Origin: Cryphonectria parasitica EP155
Lineage: Eukaryota > Ascomycota > Sordariomycetes > Diaporthales > Cryphonectriaceae
Direction of reading: 5' to 3'
Assembly (NCBI RefSeq): GCF_011745365.1
Contig: NW_024468912.1
Span: 930,001-994,000 of the forward strand
DNA length: 64,000 nt
Numbering within the stretch: position 1 is the first letter of the stretch; each line of letters opens with the position of its first letter. This document shows, piece by piece, positions 46,281 through 60,100 of this stretch. The notes beneath the pieces were generated by a model that saw only the letters and a program-made list of their open reading frames with translations, had not been told where the DNA came from and did no database searches. Position numbers and translations under genes: made by a program.

Positions 46281-49200
46281 ATGGACCCAAACGATCAGCC
46301 CCCAAGCATGCCAGATGCTCCCGACAAGGAGAAGATGGAACAGGTATGGCTAACTCAGCGCCCCTCGGGTTCTGGCTCGCCTCTCACTTGGCCCACCAGT
46401 GATTAGCAAAGCTGACATGTTTGCTATATAGATCCGACAGCGTCGCCTTGCCAAGCTTGGATCCTCAGCGCCTGCCCAGCCAAAGGCAGAAGGTGGTGAC
46501 TCAACATCAGATAGTCCTGCAACCTCTACTCCGACAACACCGGCGCCTGGCGTTGTAAAGACAAGCGAGCCCGAGCCGAAGCGAAACAAGATCAACATCA
46601 CACCCCAGGCATCCAGTGCATCATCGACTGGGGCAGCCCCAAACCCTTTCACACAGCTTGGCGTTGGCTCAGGAAGATCAACACCAACCCCCGGCACAAC
46701 ACCAACCATGGCCCCGGCCAAGCGAAACGCGACCGAATCCCCGGAGGAATGGGCCGACAAGACTATCAGCCACATCTTCCGGGTCACGGTCGACGAGTCT
46801 CGGCAGACCGACGTCCATGGACGCAAGCTGACGTATCTTCCTGGTGTGAGCGCGGAATTGCAGGAACAAAACCCGGAGGGGCCGCTGCGGTTATCTGCCG
46901 ATGTCATCGAGCAGGCCATCCTTGAAGGAGCCAGTGCCTTTCCACATGACAAGCCACTGATGGACTATATGTTGCCCTGCTGGAAGCGAGTGGTACAGGC
47001 GAGGAAGATGCTCCGAGCACCGACGCCTGAGAAGGAGACCGTCCTGTCAGAGGCGAAGCGTCTGTGCATGAGCTACTGTCTGTTCGCAGTGACTCTGCCA
47101 GATCTCTTTGGGTATGTTACACTGCACTGTGCCTTACGTTGCGTTCGTAGCTCTGATGACTCTGTTACAGCCGCGAGTCCAACGCAGACCACGACACCCT
47201 TGTACCTTATCTCCTACGAGACATCGACAATGAGCATGGGATCTGCCTCGATTTCTTGCAGGAAGCAGTTGCGCGCTTCCCAGAAGATGATTCATTACCG
47301 GAAGTCTTCGTTAAGGCCATGGTGGGAATCAGTACAAGGTTGTCGAAGCTGACCATGAACGACAATTATAAACCTCATGTCAATGTGCGTTCACGTTCCT
47401 AACCGATATAATTCGAATAGTGCACTAATTCTTGTGTTTTTAGGCCTTGAAACTGTACTCGAAATTCCCTCCCTTACTTGATGCACTCGCAAGCCATCCA
47501 ATGTTTCTCATGGCGCAGTCTGCCCCCGGCATTGAGAAGCACAGTCTACTTGGACCGTTTTTCCGGATATCTCCACTGCAGACTGAAGTTACAAAGGTTT
47601 ACTTCGCCGGCCCCCGAACTATCGACCGCGGCGCGGTCAAAAATGCCCAGAATGCCCTCCAGATTACCATCAACACACACCAGTTAGATCTCAAGGACAT
47701 CATAAACGCCTTTGTCCGGGCCAGCATCGACACGCGGAACAAGCTTCTCGATTGGTTCGCTTACATAATGAACCAGAACCACAAGAGGAGGGCTATACAG
47801 GTGGACCCCAAGGAAGTCGCCTCGGACGGCTTCATGATGAACATCACGGTAGTCCTGGATTATCTGTGCGAGCCATTCATGGACTCTACCTTCTCGAAGG
47901 TCGACAGGATCGATGTCGGGTACTTTAGGAGGAGTCCGCGCATCGACATCAAGGAAGAGACCAAGCTTAATGCAGACCAGGCACAGTCGGACGGATTCTA
48001 CGCGCAGAAACTCGACGGAACTTCCAATTTCATCTCCGAGATCTTCTTCCTCACCTTGGCTGCTCACCACTACGGTAGTGAGGCCACTAATTCCAAACTC
48101 AAGAATTTGGAAAAGGACATAAAATACTATGAGAAACACCTAAAAATATTGGAAGCCGAGCGACAGAAATTCATCAACTCCCCTCAGCAGCTTGCGATGT
48201 TCGACATAGGAGTCCGACGGCACACAGACGTCTTGGAGAGAGCCATCTCGCTCAAGTACGCTATTGAAGGTTGTCTCCTGGATGAGAAGATGCAGGGGCG
48301 GTCCTTGCAATTCATGAGATATGTTTGTGTTTGGCTGCTGCGTGTGGCAAGCCAAACAGACTACAAACCTGACAAGCCACTCTCACTGCCATTGCCAAAG
48401 GAGCAACCAGAGGCGTTCAAGTGCTTGCCCGAGTATGCACTGCAGGACGTTCTCGACAACTTCAAATTTGTCTTCCGCTATATCCCGCAAATCATACTGT
48501 CTGCCATCGGCGATGAGATGATTGCCATATGTCTCACCTTCCTCGAGTCTTCTGAATATGTGCGAAACCCATATCTCAAGTCTATGCTCGTGAGTCTCCT
48601 CTACTCAGGAACTTGGCCGACCTATCATCTGCGAAGGGGCGTCCTGGGCGATGCCCTGACGAATTCGTCGTTTGCCAACGGCTACCTGCTTCATTCGGTT
48701 ATGAAGTTCTACATCGAGTGCGAGTCCACCGGTGCACACACTCAGTTCTACGACAAATTCAACATCAGATACGAGATCTTCCAGATCATCAAGTGTGTCT
48801 GGTCCAATGACTTCTACAAAGACCAGCTCGGCCGCCAAAGCCGAGTTGACCGACAATTTTTCGTTCGATTTGTCAATCTTCTACTGAACGATGCAACATA
48901 CGTTCTGGATGAAGCTTTGTCTAAATTCCCCAAGATCCACGACCTGCAGATCGAACTGAGGGAAAACCAAAGCCTGGCACAGGAAGACCGTCAGAAAAAG
49001 GAGGAAGAACTAGCGTCCCTCGAGAATCAGGCCACATCATACATGCAGTTAGCAAACGAGACGGTGGCCATGATGAAACTTTTCACAAAGGCCCTCTGCG
49101 ACTCATTCACTCTGCCTGAAATCGTGGGACGCCTGGCTGGTATGCTTGACTTCAATCTTGACATGCTGGTCAGCCCTAAGAGCCAGAATCTCAAGGTGGA

Positions 49201-49738
49201 GAATGCGAACAAGTACCACTTCAACCCTAAGACGCTGCTTCCAGACTTAGTGGACATTTTTCTGAACCTGGGCAATGCGCAGAGCTTCGTGGAAGCCGTT
49301 GCCTCGGACGGTCGCTCGTACAAGGCAGCGACATTTGACAGGGCGTCAGATATCATGACTAGGAGGAGTCTTAAGGCAAAGGAGGACCTGGATGCTTGGA
49401 ATGAGCTCAAAACCCGGATCGCGAAGACCAAGGAGGAGCTGGACCAGGCCGAGCTGGACTTCGGCGAGATTCCTGAGGAGTTTGAGGATCCGGTCATGGG
49501 CATCCTGATGAATGATCCGGTCATTCTGCCATCCAAGAGCATCGTCGACAGGTCTACCATCGTCCAGCACTTACTCTCTGTGGAGCTAGACCCCTTCACT
49601 CGAGTACCCATGAAGATCGAGGATGTCATCCCGGCGGATGATCTGCGCCAGAGGATCGAGGCCTGGAAGGCTGAGAAATTGGCGGAAGCCAAGGCGACTA
49701 AGAGTGGCGGGGATGCAATGGACACCACCGAGGGATGA
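46281..49738 (+). CDS. ufd2: Ubiquitin conjugation factor E4 (Ufd2)
   Basis: U-box ubiquitin ligase that elongates short ubiquitin chains on substrates, working with Cdc48. The exons are 46281..46343, 46432..47111, 47171..47384 and 47444..49738, giving 1083 residues. The introns are 88, 59 and 59 bp with GTATGG, GTATGT and GTGCGT donors. The joins give KMEQIRQRRLAKLGSS, PDLFGRESNADHD and YKPHVNALKLYSKFP without a break. The Ufd2 core covers about residues 200-950, including LGPFFRISPLQTE and CPxY-like blocks. The C-terminal U-box (about 998-1070) reads DPVMGILMNDPVILPSKSIV, then DRSTIVQHLLSVELDPFTR. The linker at residues about 30-130 is Ser/Thr/Pro-rich. Complete and typical. Confidence 0.95.
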
Positions 49739-52462
49739 TGTACGTCTGCTTCGGGAGGAAACGCTGCAGAGCTCTATTAGCAGCCCTGTGTTTTCCGTTA
49801 TCTGGTCCAGTTATAAACAATGATGATGACAAGACTTGGGTGATATGCATATAGATTACTGGCGTTGGGAAATTCAGGCTACGACAAGTATGACTTCTAC
49901 GAATTCGTCGGCGGTGAGCGATCCTTGTAAGAGCGATGAGCGCACGGAGCATTCTTTACGATCCTTCATACTGTGTTTATCAGCCCATGCAGCGTTCATA
50001 CTATGGCAGAACAAGATTGTTCAGGGGCATCAGACTTGTTGATATCCGTGAGCTGTCCGTAGACGAACTGTTCAGGCTGAAAGCAGCTCTCCGGATCTCA
50101 ACTATACTGACCCAGACCCTGGCCTGACCCAAAACATGGCCTGGCTGACCGGGATGTTGTCAATATTGAATGAGGTGCTTCCCGTGATTATTTCGAGGGA
50201 TCTGTCTGTCAGTGATAAGCACATACCTGTCCCCAAAACGAGGCCATCCGTAATAGTGCCTGTCCCAAAGGTTGCGACCAGGCTTAGCGCTAATTAGACC
50301 TAAGCTCGAATGACATGGCCAACACCTTCCCTCTTCTCATAGAAGATCCGAGTTCTTGCTGTATCTTTGACATCTTGATCGACGGCTTTTCACCAGACCC
50401 AACTGCCTTTGCCGCTCCAACACCCCTCCCCAACCCCCTTTTCCTAGTGAATTTCCCAACGGCCGACCTTTCACTATCCAAGTATCTGTCGCGCTGGTGA
50501 CATCCTGATAGTTACCTTTCATTCCAGGAAAACAAGAAAGCTTGAAGATCTTAGGACATGCAAGACCTTGGGTGGGCTTAAAGGTGTGAAAGCGATTGCG
50601 AGATCCATTGCCGAAACTCGGACTAGAGCTGTAAGAGTTTATCATGTGGTAGACCGAGAAGGACTCCAAGGGCTGGTCACACAGAATTTACTAAGAATTT
50701 AAGCGCAACACAAACCGAAGGAGTGCAAGGTGATTGCATTACAACAGTAGACCTTGGAAAACTTGAGCTGTTCTGGTGCGCATGGAAAAATATATGCTTA
50801 CGTACTAGATTCTCTAAGTTAGGGAAAGACTTCCTCTGCCTCCCTTGTCCCCTTTTCTGGCGATAAGTTTTTCTCTCACTTTATCTTCCTCTCTTCTTTT
50901 TACGGACCTTGTAGTTTAAGATGAAAAGAATGTGGAGAATAACAATGAAGAATAGCTGAATGAGTGTCTCGGCTGTATCTATGTGTATTGAAATGGGCAG
51001 TCTCGATTATGCTGTGTAGAGGCCAGGACTGATCAGCAGGCAGGCAGACCTGTGAGTAATTAGTGATATATAAGCAGCATCGATGATTACTCAATAGTAT
51101 CTTTCAAATTTAACAAGAGCAAACAAATCTTACGTATAAGTAAAGTGTCTTGCGGCTGAACGGTTACCTCAAGAGGGTTCATGCCATTCATTGCCAAGCA
51201 TTATCCCTGAAGCACTACACTTAGACCGTCTTGCCTAGTCTATGCACTATAAATAGTAGTAGCACCTAGGCAACGTCGAGCCCTTCCATTACCACAGTTT
51301 TTATACAACGTAATCGACAGACACGGGACGTCAGAGATTAGTCACGGCAGAAGCACGTCTCTTCGTTAACCTTCTTCCCAGAATTTACCAAGGCATGCCC
51401 ACGAGACCTTGCAAAGTCTATTTCCACTAACCAGGGGGACGAAGGCTTGAAACTTATTGATGACGTTCAGTGTCAAGAGTGAGTGCTGCTGAGTGTATGA
51501 TTGTGTGACGTGAAGCAGAAGGAATTGACTTGGGTGAGGATCTGAATGAAAGATGAATTATGTGTATCGTAGTCGCTGATGAACAGTTAAGTGAGGAGCA
51601 ACGACGTGCTGCTGGATGTCGATAGTCCAGCTGATGCTCTGAGAAATGTCCAAAGGGTGAGCGTGACACCGTAGAGGGAGTATTAAAAGCTAGGAATGAG
51701 AACCGCTGATGAAGTGTGTTGTATGAATGATGTAAGAAAGGATACTTGAGGAAACATGGCGAATACTGTTCCGAAGAGACAAAAATGTTGATAACAATCA
51801 CTGACTTATGGTACTGAAGAGCACCTAGGTCCAAGCATCGATGAAGGCCAGCGATGAGGTGTAGTAGTACCCAAGTGTATTACTGTGAAGTAATTCTATA
51901 GAGCGTAGCTATGTAGTAATCTCATGAAATAGTAACCGCTGGTAATAATCAAACGCTGGTAATAAACAAACGCTGATAGTAAACAAACGCTGGCAATAAT
52001 CAAACGCTGGTGAAAATCAATCGCTGGTAGTAATGGTTGGTAGTGATGGTTGATAGTAATGGGTGATAGTGATGGGTGATAGTGATGAGGAGTACATGTG
52101 TAGACTGATAGGTGGGATGATTTGTTTGAGTAGGGCCGATGGAGTGAGGGACGGTAGGCCATATGAGGTGTTGAAGATGGCCGTCTAGGGGATGATGATC
52201 GATTTTTTTGTGTAGCCGAGCAGGGACTTACAACCCTTGCCTCACCAGCCCGCACCGGACACTGGCCTCCTTTCACTGATGGCGCTAATTGGACACACCA
52301 GACCGGATTGAAGCTGATGAGGCGAAGAAGCTGCAGTATACCCGTTTTGTATTTTCTCGGTTTTTTTGTTGCTCGGTTTTGTGGGGTATAGTTCCTCCTC
52401 TTCATCCCTTCCTCTTTTCCTCTCTTTCCCAAGTGTTGTTTGAGTGGGTGAAGACCTCGGGC
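49739..52462. other. Gene-free DNA with a compound minisatellite
   Basis: About 2.7 kb without a supported gene. Short open frames at 50290..50669 and 51454..52432 carry low-complexity or repeat-derived translations. The minisatellite at 51937..52090 has its own entry. Confidence 0.5.
51937..52090. repeat. Compound minisatellite: 17-bp units then 13-bp units
   Basis: Five full 17-bp units of the form CGCTGGTAATAATCAAA and the start of a sixth run from 51937 to about 52030. From 52041 a different 13-bp unit, TAGTGATGGGTGA, repeats four times with small changes. The junction shares GGTAGTAATGGT-like sequence, so the second array may have grown from the end of the first. Confidence 0.92.
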
Positions 52463-53143
52463 TTACTTCTCCTCGACAAGTAAGGCGTGGCGGAAGTTTT
52501 TGATGGTCGAGACCAATGTGTTCTCCTTCGTGTCGACATTGTGCATACAGTAGGCCAGCTCGCTCTGGATTTGCTCATCCACCTCCTCGTCGGAACTCGA
52601 GGCCGCATTTGTCCAGTCGTCATCGTTGCCCATATCCATGTGTTGATACTCAATGGCGTTGTCCTCGTTCAGGCCGTAGTCTCTTTGAGTATGGTAGGGA
52701 CCCCACTTGGATATTTGTGTGAGGAACCACATGGGATCGCGCGGGTACAGTGTGTGAGGGCCAGGTGGCTCGCCGGGTTGGCTGTACTCGCTACTGCTGT
52801 ATGAATAATGACTCGGTGGTGGAGCTGGACTAAGCGGAGGATGAGGTCTTGGCTCGTCATCCTGGCTGTACTCGCTGCTGCTGTATGAACAATGGCCCGG
52901 TGGTTCTGGACTCGGCTCCGGAGGAGGCTCTTCTGGAACGGGCTCGGGTTCGGGAACGGGCATGTTCTTGATGAACCGGTCACTGAACTCGCACTAGAAT
53001 GTGTTAGTGAGGTTCGATGAGAAGGGACCGCGCACTAGAGAAAGGGAGAGAAAACTTACTTGAATTGGTATCTCGTCTCTTCGCCCTCGGTATACGAAAT
53101 AGTCGAGGTCTTCCACTCTATCTGGAGCCATATTGTTAGACAT
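52463..53143 (-). CDS. Hypothetical proline-rich acidic protein
   Basis: Two exons on the minus strand, 53060..53143 and 52463..52993, joined by a 66-bp intron (GTAAGT donor, CACTAAC branch, TCTAG acceptor), giving 204 residues from MSNNMAPDRVEDLDYFVYRG. After SDRFIKNMPVPEPEP comes a Pro/Glu-rich region with two copies of a YSSSEYSQ repeat (HCSYSSSEYSQ and HYSYSSSEYSQ) and an acidic, probably disordered middle. No domain is recognised. A further upstream exon is possible: a GTAAGTC donor at about 53180 follows the open frame MVNVITGHQ (53350), but its phase does not fit the downstream frame, so it is left out. Lineage-specific protein of unknown role. Confidence 0.6.
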
Positions 53144-55517
53144 CTGGGACTGGATTATGGTCAAGATGAGGGATATAGACTTACTGACGCGCCAGCGACG
53201 TACTCGCTTGGCTGGGCGCAACACCCTCAGTTGCGCCTGAAAACGGTCGAGCTTTGCTCTGCACCGTTGTTGCCAGAACCAGACCCTATCAGACAGCCGA
53301 GCAGCTGTTTCAAGGGGGCAGTTCTGGTGACCTGTGATTACATTTACCATGTTGGAGTATACTTGTAATAACAGGGGGAGGGTGAAGAAAAAAGAGAAGA
53401 CAGAAGGAGACGAAGATGGGATCCAGAGTTTTCTTATATAGAGAGACTGGTGTATTACATTTTGGTGAGTTCTGTCTCGTCCTTGAACATCACATGAAGA
53501 GCTTGTACTGTTTGACCTGGTGTAAGGCTAGAAGTGAAGGTGATTCACTACACGCTGCGCGTGCTCGCCCTAGCCTTGACCACAGATCAATGAAAAACCA
53601 ACACTAGGATCGATCTATGGTGAAGCTATTCATAATCGGTACTTGCATCTTATGACATTGAACTTGGCTTGAGTCTCCTAGTGTTACTGTATAATCATTT
53701 TTAGTGTGTAAATTCCTTTTCAGGAAATAAGTAGTGTAATATGAAAACACTTGCTGTTGCGCTAGGCGTATGTCCTCAGTAGAAGCTATGGCAAGTTACT
53801 ACTTCACGCTATTCAAGTGTCATGATACTAAAATGAAGCCCCAGGAGATACTAGTACTATGTCTCTAGATAGTTTAGTCCCTTGGAATCTACAGAAGCTT
53901 CAAAAGATCACATGCACCACTTGCCAAACACTCTATTATCATCACTTATTAATTAGTGCAATTTATGGCAATCGCCCCGGCACTAGGATAACTAATGCAT
54001 CAGAAGAGCATGCCGAGAACACCATGAGTCAGAACTCACTATATGACGATGGTGAACACCTTCAGACTTGGTTCTCGAACGTTCTCTCGGTGGTTCTTCG
54101 TAGCTCTCAAAGAGATACACGAATGAGTCCCGTTACAAGTCAACATCATCAAGACCTAATCTGGCCATAAACATGCGATCCTATTTCAAGATTATGATCT
54201 CCATCTGTCCTACTTAGAGAGACATGATAGGTAGTGAATCATAGATTAATGATGTGCCAAGAGGGTTAGCTCCAATGTGTCATGCGTAGGAGCGCAGCTG
54301 TGGCTAGACTTCAGCAAAGAGACACGGTGATGTTCTGGACGTGGTGCTTTAATCACTACTTGCTGACGCTCTAGTGGTACACATTACGTCCAAGCGCTGG
54401 CCCTGATAGCAATCGATGACAGATGAAATCAATGAGATGGAATCAATGAGACCTGAAGTCTTGTTCAATATTTTGGTAAAAAGTCAAAGTGAAGGCATTC
54501 CCATGGACTTGTGTATAGCAGACGCTTAGTGTAGGCGGTCGTTTCTCCGTTTGCGATTCTATCTGAATCAACCAGAATGAAAAGAGCCCGATCTACAGAT
54601 CTTTGTTGCGATAATTTTCATCTCAAAGCATGCTGCAAAAGAGAGCGGATATGAGGCGAGAAAACCAGGGCAGAAAAGGGTGGCCTGCAGGACTGATTAG
54701 CTGTTTCTAAATCCAGTGCAACATGCTCCACGACTAGTAGTAGTCTTTAATCTGAGGTAGTGCACAATTTGATTTGTTGATACATGTACCAGAGAAAGTG
54801 TTTGATATCCCCGATCTCTACCCGCTGAACGCGAGTGGAAAATAGATAGTTGTGTTTCCAGGAGAGAAGCCACATATCCCGGCAGAGCACTGTGCACGCA
54901 GAATGTGTGTAGGATTTTTGCTTCTGCGCGAGAGCCAGGTAGCATCCAGCGGCTTACTCAGTTCGAACTGGCACAGGCCAACAACAGACAACAGGACGAT
55001 ACCAGAAACTCGTTTGTGCGCTCTTCAATGTAACATCTCTTTCGAGAAGACCTTACCCTTTCCTCTATAGTCACAATGAAGATAGGTTCTAGGCAGGGGT
55101 TGAAACAGTCTACTCCCTACTTCTCGCAGAAGGATTGCGACACACTCTCATTTGCGAATGAGTCCTTTCCCCTTGCGGATGAGTTGTGGTTGTAATAGAG
55201 CTCCAGCCGTCTTACGGCCCCCAGTCAGGGAGTGATTTTTGCGAAGGTCAAAGCGGAAATGTTGAAATTGCGCGATGCAGGAATCATGGACAGGGCGTTC
55301 TTGGGGGCTGAAGCTTCTTCATGTAATTATTCGGCTATATTGTCGCCCGACGCAGGGTCATTTTAGCAATCAGTGTTGTTCAGGAGAAAAAGAAATTTTG
55401 CTTTTGAAAATCCCGTCTCCCTCGCGACTCTCGGTATCTGTGCACCTTCTACAATTTAATCATTAGCTCACTGTGTGCGCAGCAGGGCATAGACTGATTA
55501 GGACCTGCGCATTCATC
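53144..55517. other. Gene-free DNA
   Basis: No supported gene, repeat or RNA in about 2.4 kb beyond the possible upstream exon at 53180..53350. Fairly AT-rich with only short open frames. Confidence 0.5.
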
Positions 55518-56618
55518 ATGTTGTTTCTCACAGGTCTCGTTTTGTTATTTCCATTAGTATTTGCTGGCAACGGGACATGCTACTGGCCTAATGGAGACCA
55601 AGCAACAACCGATGTGGTATGCCCATCACGATCCGATCCGAACCACAGCGCCTGTTGCTTCACAAATCATTACTGCCTGGAGAATGGGCTATGCTATGAG
55701 CCGGTCACGATGACCATGTATCGCGGCGGTTGTACAGACCAACAATGGAATTCAACATCATGTCCGCAGTTCTGCCTGACCAGTTCGTCTCTGCTCCTAC
55801 TCCAGAGTTCCCTTTAGTTTGACTTGCGATGGGGAAACAGTGACTGACTCGGAACGGCACGCGTAGTATCTGATGATGAGTGCGGTGTAATGAGCTGCAA
55901 CTATGGTCTCGTTGCCTGCTATGGAGGCGACTGCACAGACAACTTTACCATCTCAGCTGGCACGCTGCAGTATAACGAGGCAGCAGCGTCAGACATGGGA
56001 GTACTTGCAAGCAGCACGGCAAGGCAGGCAGCGGTCACTATAACTATGTCTCCTTCGTCCTCTGGAACTGTAACAGCGAAAGAGACAGTGCCAGGATCAG
56101 AATCTACGTCGGCGACACGTGCTGCTTCTTCTTCTCAGTCGTCGACTTCTTCTGATGAGAATATCTCACCTGGTGCAGCGGCTGGAATCGGCATCGGCGT
56201 CGGTGTTCCACTGGCGCTTGCGGTGGGAGTCCTAATCATGATTCTCATCAGAAACAAGAAGAGACAAAAAACGTACCAAGAAGCAAGAGATTTGTCAGGT
56301 GAATTACAAGGTACAGCCCTCTGGAGACTGAAATCGACGGAACAACTTCCCCCATCTGTACAGCGCGCCCCTCAGCCTGTGCATTTATCACCAAGCGGAG
56401 CATTACCATCATCACCTGCACCACCGGCACCACCGGCACCACTTGAAATGATGGCTTATGAGCCTTCTGAGCTCTTTGGAACATCTGTGCCAGCAACTCG
56501 GCTCCACAGAAACACACACCTAACTGATATAATTGTTGGTGAGCAACTTGGGCATCTCCAAACAATGCCAGTGACGGGAGATCCACAATATTCATTCAAC
56601 GTCCTGCAAGGGAGATAG
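55518..56618 (+). CDS. Cysteine-rich single-pass plasma-membrane protein
   Basis: Two exons, 55518..55782 and 55867..56618, giving 338 residues. The 84-bp intron runs from a GTTCGT donor to a GCGTAG acceptor with a CTGAC branch motif. A signal peptide (MLFLTGLVLLFPLVFA) precedes an ectodomain with about 13 Cys, including CYWPNGD, CCFTNHYCLENGLCYE, RGGCTD and CGVMSCNYG. A Ser/Thr-rich stalk follows, then one membrane helix (about residues 191-213, GIGIGVGVPLALAVGVLIMI) and a basic stop-transfer sequence RNKKRQK. The cytosolic tail is Pro-rich (PAPPAPPAP). This layout is common in fungi for a family of cell-surface proteins of unknown function and recalls wall-stress sensors (Wsc/Mid2), but no WSC domain is seen. 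The start is the first ATG that yields a signal peptide. Confidence 0.8.
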
Positions 56619-57113
56619 GTTAGAGCATCCAAGAACGATTACTCTGTGTATCATCAATTTGTCGTAGTGGCAGGAGAGTACCATTCTTGTGTGCAAAAAG
56701 AGAGACGGAAAAGTAGAAATTGTTCGGGTTATTTATATAAGGTTGTTCCCGGGGGTGGGTTAATGCCACGATAAAGTACACAAATTACTATTTATAGTTT
56801 AGTGTCGATACGCGAAGGGATCCCTGGCTATGATTCGTATTGACTTGGCGGTCCCTCACGCTGGGCACCCATCGACATCCACATCCCTTCATGCGCCTCT
56901 TGGTGTGCATTGGATGACGATTTTTTGTCGACAGCCGCGTCTACACAAACCCGCTTCCACTCGGAATTTCATACTAAAAATTCTCTCTCACACACTCTCC
57001 CTCCCTCAGCCATGGTAAGGTAACCCAGAACCCTCCCTAGGCAATAGCTGGTTACCCGTAAGAGGGGACATGTCCAGCTGGGCACAACAACAACCCACTG
57101 CACAGGTCACAAG
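56619..57113. other. Intergenic, promoter of the TBC gene
   Basis: No gene seen. Pyrimidine-rich (CTCTCTC, CTCCCTCCCTC) stretches near 56982-57010 probably belong to the promoter or leader. Confidence 0.5.
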
Positions 57114-60100
57114 ATGGACAACGAAGTTTCCATATCGACATCCCCGCTCGAGGTTGAGCTTGAGCGCTCCGTCTCCCAGCAGTCCATCAGGTCGAGAGCC
57201 TCCCAGAGGTCAACAACATTCCGTTCGACCAGCAAGAGGAAGAGGATGCCATCCCAGCCTGGCAGCTCTGCTTCCTCGATTGCTCCCTCCGACAAGTCCT
57301 TGACCTCCTTCCCCTCCTTCTCTCCAGAGTCACCCCACGACGATGAGCCTCCGATGACTCCCACCTCACCCACACCAGTGCCAGTGCCGGTGCCGACTGA
57401 GCGAGATGAACCGAGCACCCTAGCACCAAGCGCCTCGATCCCGAACCTCCTCCTGCAGATCTCGAAGCCAGATGCCCGCACCCGATCGACCTCGTCCATC
57501 GTTGAGACCCTGGTCTCCACTGCGTCAACTGCGCCTCGCTCTCCTACTCGACCTCGTACCGCAATCTTTGACGACGACGCCGCGCCTCTGCTGCAGCAGT
57601 CCGTCCCTGGCGCCCTCCATCTTGCAGATGACGCACATATACAGACGCTGATTGCGCGACATGGTGCTGTGGGGCTGGTGCGCTCAATAGCCGAGGATCT
57701 CGCCACCCGCGATGCCCAGATAGCAGCTCTACGTCGGCGGGCTGATGCGAGGGAGAGGTCGCTGCGCAAGATTATCCTCGAATGCGGGCTGTCCAACATG
57801 GATCTAGAGACAAGGCTGCGCGCTATTGAAAAGGAAGCAAAGTCTTCGGGCGGGAGGAAGGGAGGTGTGGAGGACATGGTGGGGGAGGCCATGTCGGACG
57901 ACTTCGTCCCCATCGGCGGCAGCGGTCTTTATGGCGATGAGATCGACGCGACGATACGAGCCAGGGCGATCTCGAGCTCAACAAACGGCGATGCTGGGAG
58001 GGGGACTGCACGAGGCTGGAAGGACTTGCTCTGGGGGACAAATCGAAAGTCGGGCAGCCGGGCAAACAGTGTCAATGGAGATGATGGAAAGCAGACGGTG
58101 ATCAAGCCGGCGCCGTCTCTGGAGCGAAGACCCATGATCCAGGAGGACTTGTTCAACCCGCCAGAGGATCAGGCGCGAAGTGCCAGCCGCGCTTCCAGCA
58201 TCAGTTCTGTGAGCGGGAACCGAAAGACATCTCTCGCGAGCTCGATGCTGCGGCTGGTTGCTGGAGGGACTCCTGTAGCAAGAGATGGCGACTCGAGAGG
58301 GAGGGCCAACAGCTCGGTGGCAGGAGGCTCCGTTCGGACACCATCAGCTTCGAGTGCCAAGACGAGCGCGTCGACGAGGGTTGTACCAACCCCTCAGGGC
58401 CCTCCTCCCAGGGGGGCTCTTGCTGCCATGCGCCGCACAGCTACTCAGCACAACATACAGACTACGAACTCGAGAGGCCAGCAGTCAGAGAGATGGGACA
58501 CCATGGCGTCAACACCTCACACGGAGATCAATGCACGCCAAGAGAGCTACGGGCCTGTTGAGATGGACAGCATTCTACCCCCTGAGGAGCAGCCGCCAAC
58601 CTTGACGCGACTCTACAATAACTACACTGGATCTGAATACCTCACTGATCGATTTGGATTTATCTATGACCAGCGACGGAAGAAGAGACAGAGAGAGGCA
58701 CAGCAGGTGGCCAAGAAAACCAAGAGAGGCAGCCGCACGGAAATGCTCACCAACAGTCGGTTCACCTTGCCCCCAGCCTCTATGGATGATCTCGGCAGCA
58801 CGAAATCCGAGGGTGGGAGCGATGGTCGGCCAGATACACCGTCCTCACTCGAAGACCACGAAAAGGCCAGAAAATGGCAGGACTATCTCAAGATTGCCAC
58901 TTTTCCCACGGAGCTTCTCTCGCACACCCCATCCATCAGCGCACCCACCATTGAGGTTTTGGAAGGGGCCGATCTTCTAGAGATGCCAAAGTCGCCGCCT
59001 CTGATCACCGCTGAGGATGATCTTGGCTTCCTGCCGTCTGCGAGCGCTGCGACTGTAGCAGTGAGCGAGGAGCCTGTCACCGTCAACGAAGAGGCGTCCT
59101 CGAGCAGCCTGGCTAGAGAGGACGTGGAGCCTGTCAGGATCCTTCTTCAACAGCTCAGCGATGTACACGATGGGCTGCAGCGTGAGAAGACGGTACGGTG
59201 GAACGACTTCCTGCGCAAGGTCCGAGCCGAGCGTCGTCGCGAGGGCGAGGCAGCCAACGCTTCTGCCGCCGCCGCCGCCGAGGCACGGTTTCAGAAAGCG
59301 ACCGCTATGATGCCCGAGGCGCGGGTGGCTGACGGCGAATTAATCGGCGTTGCCAACTGGGCTAACAAGGGCAAGGTCGGACGAGCCAAGTGGGGTGAAT
59401 TCAGCCGGCTCGTGCTCGGTGGCATACCTGTCCTGATGAGGGCCAAGATCTGGGCTGAGTGTTCCGGCGCAACCAACCTGCGGGTACCAGGCTACTACGA
59501 TGATCTAGTCGCGCGGCCCGAGTCGCAGGATCACCCTGAGGTGGCCCAGCAGATCCGTGCTGACATCAACCGCACGCTCACGGACAACATCTTTTTCCGC
59601 AAGGGCCCGGGTGTACAAAAGCTCAACGAGGTGTTACTGGCGTACTCGCGTCGCAATCCTGAAGTGGGCTACTGCCAAGGCATGAACCTGATCACTGCCA
59701 ACCTCTTGTTGATCATGCCCTCCGCCGAAGAGGCCTTCTGGATTCTCACGTGCATGGTGGAGAAGATCCTGCCGCCCGGCTACTACGATCACAGTCTTCT
59801 GGCGTCTCGTGCCGACCAGCAAGTCCTGCGCAGCTACGTCGCCGAAGTCCTGCCCCGGCTTTCTGCGCACTTTGACGACCTTGGTATTGCCCTCGAGACC
59901 ATGACCTTCCAATGGTTTCTCTCTGTATTTACAGACTGCCTCTCCGCCGAGGCGCTGTTCCGCGTGTGGGATGTGGTGCTCTGCTTTGGCGATGGATCGA
60001 CGTTTCTATTCCAGGTAGCGCTCGCGCTGCTCAAGCTCAACGAGCAGCAGCTTTTGGGCTGCCTCACGCCCGCAGCTGTCTATACCTACATCAACCACCA

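Noticed and set aside
49027..49728. 233-codon minus-strand frame opposite the ufd2 U-box
   Set aside because: Antisense shadow of a conserved coding exon.
51896..52432. 178-codon minus-strand frame
   Set aside because: Most of it is the translated minisatellite and low-complexity sequence.
53180..53350. Upstream exon (MVNVITGHQ) of the proline-rich protein gene
   Set aside because: The obvious GTAAGTC donor leaves a phase that meets a stop in the next exon, so it was not joined.
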